Shown piece by piece: positions 1-8,107 of a stretch of DNA of 15,000 nucleotides. Each line of letters begins with the position of its first letter. Position 1 is the first letter of the stretch. The notes under the pieces are model-generated. The model searched no databases. It worked only from the letters and a program-made list of their open reading frames with translations, and had not been told where the DNA came from. Made by a program: the position numbers and the translations under genes. The stretch is from contig MU646356.1 in the NCBI GenBank assembly GCA_026770585.1, positions 229,668 through 244,667 of the forward strand, read 5' to 3'. This stretch comes from Baffinella frigidus. Taxonomy: Eukaryota; Cryptophyceae; Cryptomonadales; Baffinellaceae.

Positions 1-102
1 CCCCGCTACCATCACGAAATCCCAAATTTCTGATTCACGCGCCCGTACGAATCCAGCCCCTGGGCTGGTCCATGCACAGCATCGTGTCTGAAGATGTATG
101 GC

Positions 103-140
103 GACGTGGTCCTCGCCAAGGACCACGTCAAGGACCACGT
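103..140. repeat. Short hairpin plus direct repeat (AGGACCACGT)
   Basis: Positions 103-113 and 119-129 are perfect 11-nt inverted arms (GACGTGGTCCT / AGGACCACGTC) around a 5-nt loop. The right-arm core AGGACCACGT is repeated directly at 131-140. No gene is visible around it. This is non-coding structure of unknown role. Confidence 0.7.
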
Positions 141-235
141 GGAATCCTCGGGGATTGATGAGGGGGGAAAGCGAGGTGTACAGGTGTAATAAGTTGACAA
201 ACACGACCGCTGCACGCCACGTGGAGAGGTATCAC

Positions 236-402
236 TGTACGAGCCTCGTAGGACGAGACGTACCGTACGAGCTCGTACGAGGCTCGTACCGGTACGAGCC
301 CTCGTAGGTCCTCGTAAGACCTACGAGGCCTCGTACGCCTCGTACCGGTAGGGGCTCCAGCCCAGGTAACATACCGGTACGACTCGTACGAAGCTTCGTA
401 CA
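236..402. repeat. Cluster of perfect palindromes built on TCGTACGA/TACCGGTA
   Basis: About 165 bp consist almost entirely of the words CGTACGA, CTCGTA and TACCGGTA, arranged as perfect palindromes. There is a 16-bp palindrome at 264-279, a 20-bp palindrome at 281-300 (GGCTCGTACC and its complement), an 11-bp-arm hairpin with arms 300-310 and 318-328, and a 16-bp palindrome centred on AAGCTT at 386-401. TACCGGTA also occurs at 343-350 and 372-379. Reading frames through this DNA are by-products of the repeats. It could be a remnant of foldback elements, a cruciform-forming site or a dense array of a palindromic protein-binding site; the sequence does not decide between these. Confidence 0.85.
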
Positions 403-430
403 CCCCTCTTCTGTGAGCATCCTCGGCAAT

Positions 431-487
431 GTTCAGACGACACGATGCTGGTGTTCAGACGACACGATGCTGTTGTCACGATGCTGT
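431..487 (+). repeat. 22-bp tandem repeat, two full units and a partial third
   Basis: The 20-nt word GTTCAGACGACACGATGCTG is present at 431-450 and again identically at 453-472, giving a 22-bp period. A truncated third unit (CACGATGCTGTTG) follows at about 475-487. No coding gene or transcription signal can be tied to it. Confidence 0.8.
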
Positions 488-776
488 TGTTGGTCGCGAC
501 GGAAGGGACTGGTTCTCTGAGGTTCTGTAGAAAGCGCATGATTTCCCGGAGCATGTCGCACACCAGGACGCTCCGTGCTTGACACTGCGTGTCCTCTCAA
601 GGGGCCTGGGTCCTTTTATTATTGCAATGCACGCCCCAAGCAGCCAGCCACGGTTTCCGGTTGACCTGGATAAGATAAGTGCATAACCACCTTATCCTGT
701 TGTTCGTGGCATGTAGTTGCCTGTCTTGTTTTCGAAACCAGTCACCATATCTTACTGATCACTTACATTTTTGTTA

Positions 777-824
777 TTCGAGAAGGAGCAAGAATCTTCG
801 AGAAGGATCGAGAAGCTTCGAGAT
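777..824. promoter_or_regulatory. Heat-shock-element-like array (alternating GAA/TTC)
   Basis: Positions 792-804 read GAAtcTTCgaGAA, a perfect three-unit nGAAnnTTCnnGAA heat shock element. Positions 812-824 read GAAgcTTCgaGAT, matching at 8 of 9 specified bases, and TTCgaGAA also precedes at about 777-784. HSF trimers bind such alternating units in eukaryotes. The nearest plausible downstream gene is the open frame at 1260, about 450 bp away. The stretch is itself repetitive (cGAGAAgg), so the match may be fortuitous. Confidence 0.35.
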
Positions 825-1259
825 GGAATTTAACAGGAGCGAGACGGCTGGAGAAGGAGCGAGAAGGCGTGATCAAAACACGGACTGTCTCGTGACCGGA
901 ATCGTAGAACAAGGTGGCCACCTGGAGGCCACGATATCGGGGACGTGTGAGCAAAAGGTTTCATGCCACCTTGGAGGCAATCCAGGGGCAAATCTTTTAA
1001 CTGAAAAGTGAATCTTCCATAGATGCAACCCGATTCTAGGTCGATTCTGCCTGGGATTGACTTAAGAAACCATCAATTTGCCCATCGAGTGTAGGTTCCT
1101 CAGTTGTTTGGGGGGGCATATCGCGTCTCTGAACCAGGTCAAGGGGGTCAGCAGACCCCGTTTAAATTATCATCATCATCAGACTGTCCCGGTATTTTTA
1201 GCTAGAAAAAAATACCCCTTGTCCCCACATTATCCCTGATCAGCTACCAGATCGCACGC

Positions 1260-1841
1260 ATGCCTACCATGGTGGCGCGCACACTGAGCGGCGGGACGTG
1301 GTTCGCGTGCCTGCGCCCGCGCATCGAGGAGGACGCCTCGGCTTGCGTGGAAGATGGCGGGTCCCGGCACGACAAGGGCGCGACCGTACAGGCTCATCTG
1401 GTGTGCGCCCAGATGGGGCACGAGGCGCCTGAGCCGTGTGACGACGCCCTCTCTGATGCCTTGACGCGCCGCTCTCGCAGCTTGCGCCGCTCTCTCAGCT
1501 TGCACAGCAGCGTGAAGGAGGAAGAGGAGTCGGGAGAATCCACGACGGGCCCGCCAAAACCCCGAAGGCTCTCCAACAAGGAGCTCCGTCTGGCTCCACT
1601 GAAGTCGGTCTTCTTCCGAAGCATGGTCAGGAGTGGGTACGCACCTCCACTCGAAGGATCCGCGGGCCTGGACTACACGCGCCCGCCCAATCCGGTGTCT
1701 CGGAGCAAATCAGACCCCCACCTACGCGCCAGCTCTCCCGGGAACAACGAATCGGCCCTCCGCGCAAGTCTGCCGCTGAGACGTTACGGTTGCAACGCCG
1801 AAGCGGGAGGCGTCCTGGGCGGAACGCTCGATGCAGCGTGA
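1260..1841 (+). CDS. Hypothetical disordered protein with a 14-3-3-type motif
   Basis: This is an ATG-started open frame of 193 residues. I do not recognise the family. The composition is polar, rich in Ser, Arg, Pro and Glu, with no signal peptide, membrane segment or known domain. Residues 69-84 are Arg/Ser-rich (RRSRSLRRSLS), followed by an acidic run (EEEE near 87-90). Residues 102-105 (RRLS) fit a basophilic kinase site. Residues 148-153 read RSKSDP, an exact mode I 14-3-3 consensus (RSxSxP). Codons favour G or C in the third position, like the two certain genes here. An AATAAA lies 22 bp after the stop and an AT-rich stretch at about 1193-1217 could be a core promoter. No introns are evident. 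It could be a real small gene, the last exon of a larger one, or chance; transcript data would decide. Confidence 0.45.
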   Translation: MPTMVARTLSGGTWFACLRPRIEEDASACVEDGGSRHDKGATVQAHLVCAQMGHEAPEPCDDALSDALTRRSRSLRRSLSLHSSVKEEEESGESTTGPPKPRRLSNKELRLAPLKSVFFRSMVRSGYAPPLEGSAGLDYTRPPNPVSRSKSDPHLRASSPGNNESALRASLPLRRYGCNAEAGGVLGGTLDAA

Positions 1842-1862
1842 GTCATTCATGTACAGCTATTG

Positions 1863-1868
1863 TGAATA
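1863..1868 (+). terminator. Possible polyadenylation signal AATAAA
   Basis: The sequence TGAATAAAGAG occurs just after the stop of the open frame at 1260-1841. The spacing suits a 3' UTR if that frame is a gene. Polyadenylation signals are poorly conserved in many algae, and the two certain genes here show no AATAAA. Confidence 0.3.
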
Positions 1869-2818
1869 AAGAGAAATACCTTTACCTGTTCTCTGTTCCC
1901 TTGAGCACACAACGCGCGCCAACCCTTCAGCGAATTCGCCTCTGCTTCTCGCCGCGAGGTGCCGGAAGCTCCTGGTGCAAATGTGCGTGATGGCCTGCAC
2001 ACATGTGCCGATCGTCTGGAAATGAGCTTCTCTGCTGTGGAGAGGTGCGCGTGTAGCTACAAGGCTTCGGTGCTGTACACTCCGGAAGCTCTGTGCTAGT
2101 GAGCGACTCACCCTGCCGCTGCCGTTCGCCCGACTAGTCAGCGACTACTTGATCGCGGTCCTAGGAGCAGGTATTTGCCCTAGTGTCGCCAGCGCGGTGC
2201 GTCACAGTGACGTGGCCTTCAGGATCTTCCGTAGCGACAAGGCCGCGCAGTGCCTGGCGCACATTTTGAGCTGGCACCAGTCGTTTACTTCACCACTATA
2301 ATCACCCTTCACCGGGCAGAAAAGGAGAGTGGCCCCGGGCAATACCCCTAGCCGTCGTGACAGTTCAAGCCGACCCACCAACCCCGAAACTTCGCCACCT
2401 GTCAAAAACTCCCAACAAAAGAAAGAAAGGCGCAGGCGGCCCGCTCTGAAATGAACCCTCACCACGAGTCCCACCACCCGCAGAGGCCTCCAACCATGCT
2501 CCGCGGCCACCGCTCCGGATACCAACCGACCCTCTCCACGAGGATGCTCCTCTGAGCATCCCAGCAGCAATGAGCGGATCTCACCTCCAGCGAATCGGAG
2601 GATCCTCTCCCGGACAACCCGCCGGCAGCATGCGCCGCCGACCTCCCGCCACGCCTAGTTACATTTGGGCACACTTCCACGTTGTGCAAAGTGCAGAGGC
2701 CGCAACCTGAGTCACTGAGCAAGCAAGAACACTGCAAGGGGACGGCAACTACTGAGTGGTCCTTTTTCTCGCCTTCCCTCGGCTGCGTGTTATGTACCTG
2801 GATCAGCACAGCAGCGTA
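1869..2818. other. About 950 bp with no supportable gene
   Basis: This is GC-moderate sequence without repeats I can recognise. The minus-strand frames across 2202-2809 overlap one another, have Cys/Trp/Gly-rich composition typical of antisense or random translation, and show no family motif. At least the one ending near 2570 lacks an ATG start. I see no tRNA, rRNA or clear splice-linked exon. Confidence 0.5.
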
Positions 2819-2920
2819 TCCCTCAAGTGGCGAGGGGGTCTAAAAGGACCCCCTTCTGGTCCTAGGCAGGTCCTGGGGCCCTACGGTAGGGCGTATGAGC
2901 CTACTCACCACTTGAGGGAC
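2819..2920 (+). mobile_element. Foldback element B, copy B1 (102 bp)
   Basis: The ends are inverted: TCCCTCAAGTGGCGA on the left and ACCACTTGAGGGA on the right. The core holds TCCTAGGCAGGTCCT and the palindromic CCCTACGGTAGGG followed by CGTATG. Copies of the same length and core occur at 8847-8948 and 13779-13880, with a partial copy at 9517-9586. There is no coding capacity. This is a MITE-like, non-autonomous foldback repeat. Confidence 0.8.
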
Positions 2921-3009
2921 AACTAGACTGATGTAGGACCTCACAGTGTACTCGCGTGCGTCCCCCCCATCGTTTTTGGCTCAAGAGTCAAACAGTGGTC
3001 ACTAAGTGG

Positions 3010-3124
3010 ACCTCGCTCATAAGAACCCCCCCCCCCCCTAGGACCCTACAGTAGGGCTATGCCTAGGGCCCTATGGTGGTCCCAGGGGGGGGGGCGGTTT
3101 CTTGTGAGCGAGGTACCCCTGTAC
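3010..3124 (+). mobile_element. Palindromic element A, copy A1
   Basis: The left end ACCTCGCTCATAAGAA pairs with the right end TTCTTGTGAGCGAGGT, followed by ACCCCTGTAC. A C-run and a G-run plus CTAGGACC/GGTCCCAG extend the stem. The centre, CTACAGTAGGG...CCTAGGGCCCTATGG, is asymmetric and gives orientation. The left end is preceded by GGTCACTAAGTGG, resembling the right end of element B, so a degenerate B/A junction lies here too. The family has seven copies in the window. Confidence 0.85.
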
Positions 3125-3517
3125 AGGACCTGGCGGTGAGGGGGGCGTCTGGCCTTCTCGGCGAGCCGTGTTGTGCTCGGACATGGTGTGGAGACTTTTC
3201 CTAGCGAAGCTGTGCAGCACAGGATCGCACAGGGCTCGAAACCTGTGCGCACACATCCTTGACTATCCTGATCCGGTACTGTCACGTAGCGCCTTCAACT
3301 GGGATCCTACGAGTATCTCACTCACAAGGTGCGTGTAATCGGAGACAAGAGAGAAACACCTTGCAATCGTTTTAAGGACTTTCACCTGAAAGCCAGGTCC
3401 GGAATCCGGTCCTGACTGTCTTATCTCTTAAGTGGCCAGCTCGGGCAATGCATCGCCCGCGGTCGAACGAAGAATTTTAGGAAGCCCCGGCTTTTGGAAG
3501 ACACGGCGAGGCTAATC
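3125..3517. other. Non-coding flank of the telomere-like array
   Basis: No gene is visible. The minus-strand frames reaching into this stretch begin without ATG and run into element A1, giving the repeat-derived peptide YRGTSLTRN. GGAGACTTTTCCTAGCGAAG at about 3189-3208 resembles GAAGACTTTTCTAGCGACA at about 4317-4335 beside element C1, suggesting shared ancestry of the two flanks. Confidence 0.5.
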
Positions 3518-4138
3518 GACCCTAAACCCTACACCCAGACACCTGAACCCTCAACCATCAACCTTGGGCCCTGAACCCTGAACCCTGAACCCTGATTCCT
3601 GAACCCTGAACCCTCAAACCTCAACCCTCAACCCTCAACCCTCAACCATCACCCCTCAACCCTCAACCCTCCACCCTCAACCATCAACCCTCAACCCTGA
3701 ACCCTCAACCCTCAACCCTCATCCCTCAACCCTCAACTCTCATCCCTCAACCCTCAACCCTCATCCCTCAACCCTCAACCCTCATCCCTCAACCCTGAAC
3801 CCTCAACCCTGAACCCTGAACCCTCAACCCTGAACCCTGAACCCTCAACCCTTAACCCTGGACCCTCAACCCTCAACCCTCAACCCTCAACCCAAAACCC
3901 AAACCCTCAACCCTCAACCCTTAACCCTCAACCCTCAACCCAAAACCCTAAACCCTAAACCCTAAAACCTCAACCCGCAACCCTCAACCTCAAAACCTCA
4001 ACCCTAAAAACGCAAGCCTACACCCTACACCCTACACCCTACACCCTATGACCTTCAACCTACACCCTACACCATGACCTTCAACCCTAAACCCTAAACC
4101 CTAAACCTTCATCCCTAAACCCTGAACCATTCATGTGT

Positions 4139-4312
4139 ATCTGGGCTGAAAGAAACCAGAACTTAGGAACACAGACCGGACTTGGGCCCTCCGTTTTCTT
4201 AATTTAGTACCAGAGGGTTGACTAAATCATGCTTTTAGTCAACCCTCTGGTACTGATTTAGGAATACAGACACCGACAGATGTGATTTAGATGTGGTCGG
4301 TGTCAGTACATG
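4139..4312 (+). mobile_element. Hairpin element C, copy C1
   Basis: An insert breaks the telomere-like array. It starts with an imperfect hairpin (ATCTGGGCT...ACCAGA). A perfect stem follows with arms 4206-4226 and 4234-4254 (21 nt each, loop TCATGCT); upstream TTCTTAATTT and downstream GATTTAGGAA extend it imperfectly. A second stem, GACACCGAC/GTCGGTGTC, ends it. Related copies lie at 13634-13735 and 14564-14735, sharing TTCTTAATTTAG, the GGGTTGA stem and the CAGACACC tail. No protein is encoded. This fits a non-autonomous foldback repeat. Confidence 0.85.
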
Positions 4313-5004
4313 CTGTGAAGACTTTTCTAGCGACACTACGAAACCCTAAACCCTACACCCAGACCCCTGAATCCTCGCCCCTGTACCCTGAAAGCTGAAC
4401 CCTGAAAGCTGGACCCTGAACCATAAACCCTCAAGCCTACACCCTACACCCTACACCCAAAACCTTGAACCCAAACCCCTAAACCTTGAAAGGTGATCCT
4501 AAAACCCCAAACCCTAATCACTTAACCTCAAAACCTGGAATATAAAACCCTTAATCCTAAACCCTGAACCCTACACCCTAAACCCTAAACCCTAAAACCT
4601 AAAACCTGAAACCTAAAACCTAAAACCTGAAACCTAAAACCTAAAAACCTGACCCCTAAACCCTCACACCAAACCCCTGAACCATAAACCATAAACCCCA
4701 AACCCTAAACCCTGAAACCTAAACCCTAAACCCTAAACCCTACACCCTGAACCCTGAACCCTGAACCCTGAACCCTGGAAACGAAACCCGAAACCATACA
4801 CCCCAAAACCTCAACCCTCAGCCCCACACCCAAAACCCTAAACCAAACCCCCTGAACCCTGAACCCTAAACCCTAAAACCTAAAGCCTGAACCCAAAACC
4901 CAAAACCCTGAACCCTAAACCCTGAACTCCCAAAAAATACCCCCTGAACCCAAAACCTAAACCCTAAACCATGAACCCTGAAACCTGAATCTGAAACCCT
5001 GAAC

Positions 5005-5160
5005 GGCTTGTTTCTCCAGCGGCGTGCCTGCTTCGCCGTTTCGTACCCCCTGGCAGCCCCAGCCACTGAAAGACCCTGCCGCCCCCAGCTGCCACCCGCT
5101 GCCACCCCGCCGCACAACCAGGACACGCTCCGGAGCTGTTCACGAGCGCTCCTCGCTGCT
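5005..5160 (-). pseudogene. Truncated copy of MRPL35 exon 1 (3' part)
   Basis: This aligns with 10480-10635 over its whole length with scattered substitutions. It corresponds to the last part of exon 1 of the mitochondrial L35 gene (residues from about 74 to the exon end). The first 73 codons are missing, because 326 bp of the parent are absent at the 5160/5163 junction, and the bL35 exon is absent. Homology stops within two bases of the parent's splice donor, where telomere-like repeats resume. It therefore cannot make L35. Confidence 0.85.
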
Positions 5161-5187
5161 CAAGTTTTTTGTCATATCCTATTTTTT

Positions 5188-5425
5188 ATGACCATGTCGC
5201 CGGCATGAGCGAGGATCAAGCGGAAGGCCGGCGACCAGCCGACCAAGAAGAAGGCTTCCAAGGAGTCTGAGAGCGACAGCAGCTCTGACTCGGAGAGCGA
5301 CGAGGTACTACCCACGGGCCCTCGATCCATTTCACCTCTCGCCGTGACTCGATCTTGACTGTCCCCCCTGCAAATGACTGGAGGGCGTTGCGCTGGCTTT
5401 TCTTTCGGCCGACCACCCCGAACGC
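5188..5425 (+). pseudogene. Truncated nucleolin copy (exon 1 plus 5' part of intron)
   Basis: Positions 5188-5304 match nucleolin exon 1 (10989-11105) at 110 of 117 bases by my count; 5305-5425 match the first 121 bases of its intron (11106-11226) with 4 differences. Codon 7 is TGA (5206-5208) where the parent has TCG, so the reading frame is broken. The splice donor GTACTA is kept, but the acceptor and all of exon 2 are missing; telomere-like repeats follow at 5426. The intron is as conserved as the exon, which indicates a relatively recent DNA-level duplication without coding constraint. Confidence 0.92.
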
Positions 5426-6180
5426 AACAACTCTGAACCCTGGATCCTGAAAGCTGATCCCTGAACAATAAACCCTGAAGCCTGCACCCTACACTCAACA
5501 CCATACACCCAAAATTCTACACCTACACCCTGAGAGGTGAACCTTCAACCTCAAAACCTGAACCCTCAACCCTAAACCCTAAAACCTAAAACCTCAACCC
5601 TAAACCCTAAACCCTAAAAACATGAAACCTCAAGACCTCAAACCCTAAACCCTAAACCCTGAAAACTAAAACAAACCACCCGATCCCTCAACCCTCAACC
5701 CTAAACCTTGAACCCTATACCCTCAACCCCAAACCCTGAACCCTGAACCCTGAACCCTCAACCCTCAACCCTAAACCCTAAACCCATCACCCCAAAACCT
5801 GAACCTAAAACCCAACACCCCAAAACCTGAACCCAAAACTCACAGCCCCAAAACCTAAACCCAAAACCTAAACCCTAAACCCTGAACCTAAACACTAAAC
5901 CATAAACTTTAAAACCTAAACCTAAAACCTTGAACCCTAAACCCTGAACCCCCCAAGATAAACCATAAACCCTAAACTCTAAACCCCAAACCGTAAACCC
6001 CAAACCCCCAACCCTAACCCCTGAATCCTACACCCTGGGGTTGGGTTTCTTCAACCATAAACTTCAAACCCTTGAACCCTAAACCCTAAATCCGAAATTC
6101 TAAACCCTCAACCCTCAACCCTCAAGCCTGAATCCTAAACGTTGAAACCTAAACCCTGACACTTGAAACACCTAAAACCT

Positions 6181-7135
6181 CAACCGTAAACCCTGAACCC
6201 TACACCCAAAAACCTGAGCCCTGATCACTGTACCCTAAACCCTAAACCCTACAACCAAAAACCAAACCCCTGAACCCTAAACCCTGAAACTTGAAACCTG
6301 AACCCCACACCCTGAACCCCGAACCTGAACCCTGAACCCTAAACCCTGAGCCCTTAACCCTGAATCCTAAACTCTGAACCCCCAACCCTGAACCCCAAAC
6401 CCTCGATCCTAAACCCTAAACCCTTAATCCTAAAAATTAAACCCTCTGTCCTAAACCCTCAACCTTAAATCGTAAACCCTGAACCCTGAACCTCAAACCT
6501 GAATCCAAAACCCTGAGACATAAAACCCTACACCCTACACCCAAAACCTCCATTTCAAATTCTAAACCCAAAACCCTAAACCCAAACCATAAACGGTAAA
6601 CCTTAAACTGTAAACCGTAAACCCTGACACCTGACACCTCAAACCTCAACCGTAAACCCTAAACCGTATACCAAAAACGCTGAACCCTGAATCACTGCAC
6701 CCATCACTGCACCCTAAACCATAAACCCTAAAACCTAAACCCCAACCCCTGAACCCTAAACCCTGAACCTAGAACCCTGAACACCTCACCCTGAACCCCG
6801 AACCCTGAACCCTGAACCCTAAACCCTAAACCCTGAACCCTGAACCCTAAACTCTGAACCCTAAACCCTAAACCCCAAATGCTAAACCTTACCCTAAACC
6901 CTAAACCCTGAACCCTAAAAATTAAAACCCTCTATCCTAAACCCTCAACCTTGCCGTAAACCCTCAACCTTGAGGTTGACCGTAAACCCTCAACCCTGAA
7001 CCTAAACCCTGAATCAAGAACCCTGAAACCTAAAAACCTACACCCTACACCTAAAACCTCAATCCTAAATCCTGAACCCTCAACCCCAAACCCAAACCGT
7101 AGACCGTAAACCGTAAACCGTACACCGTAAACCAT
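6181..7135. repeat. Higher-order repeat, two units of about 470-485 bp, in the array
   Basis: Irregular landmarks recur in order. CAACCGTAAACCCT occurs at 6181 and 6647, TAAACTCTGAACC at about 6368 and 6848, and a TAAAAATTAAA...CCCTCT...CCTAAACCCTCAACCTT block at 6431 and 6916. Clusters of CCGTAAACCGTAAA end each unit (about 6590-6630 and 7085-7130). Since the landmarks are deviations from the heptamer, the two units must derive from one duplicated segment. Confidence 0.75.
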
Positions 7136-8052
7136 CAATCTTAAATACTAAACCCTAAACCTCAAACCCTGCACCCTACACCCTCAATCCTGAACCCTGG
7201 ACCCTAAACCCTTACACCCTACACCGTAAACAATAAAACCCAAACAGTAGACCCTGGACACAAGCCTGAAATCCTAAACCCTAAATCCTAAACCTTTGTA
7301 AATCTTAAACCCTGATGACACTAAACCCCAAACCCTGAACACTGAACCCAAATCGTAAAACCTAGACCCTAATCCCTTAAGAAACTCTAAGCGCTGAAAT
7401 CTCAACCAAATCACCAAATACTGAACCCAAACCCGTTCAGTTTCAAAGCTGAACCTTAAACACTAAACCATGAACAGTAACACATCTATCATACACCCCC
7501 AACGACCCATACTGAATCCTCATCCCTCATCCTTGAACCCTGAACCCTGAACCCTGAAACCTGAACCCTGAACCCTGAACCATCAACCTTCACCATCAAC
7601 CTTTGACCTTGCACCTGAAACCGTAAAACCGAAGCCATACACACTTCAAGCTATATCCTGACCGCTGACCTCTGAACCCTGAACTATACCCTACACTCTA
7701 ACCCCTTAACCCTAACCCCTAGACCCAAAAACCAAATCCATAAACCCAAAACCCTAAAACTTAAACCCTACACCCATGCCTCAGACCCCAAAACCTGAAC
7801 AATAAACCCTAAACCCTGAACTCGAAACCCTCAACCATAATTCCTAAACCCTGAACCCGAACTCCTAGACCTGAAACCCGATACCCTCAATCCTAAACTC
7901 CAAACCCTACCCCCAAACCCTAAACCCTAAACCCCACACCCTAAACCTCACGCCTCAAACCCTAAACCCTGCACACTGAACCCTGAATCCTGAACCCTGA
8001 ATCCAACACCTTAGACTTTAAACCTTGACCCAAAACCACGAAACCCTTAAGC

Positions 8053-8107
8053 CAAACAGAACAAGTTCTATTTTGGGAGCTCGAAGAACCTAACGGAACT
8101 AAACGAC
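8053..8107. other. Non-telomeric patch inside the array
   Basis: About 55 bp (from CCAAACAGAACAAG to AACTAAACGACC) depart from the heptamer pattern and include TTCTATTTTGGGAGCTCG. It may be a small insertion or a heavily mutated stretch. No homologue is visible elsewhere in the window. Confidence 0.45.

Noticed and set aside
679-1011. 110-residue plus-strand frame with a hydrophobic N-terminus
   Set aside because: It begins with GTG rather than ATG, runs across the HSE-like repeat and has no recognisable domain.
2202-2809. Overlapping minus-strand frames
   Set aside because: They overlap in different frames, have Cys/Trp/Gly-rich random composition, and at least one lacks an ATG start.
3046-3285. 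Minus-strand frame containing YRGTSLTRNRPPP
   Set aside because: The recognisable part is translated element A1, and the frame has no ATG start.
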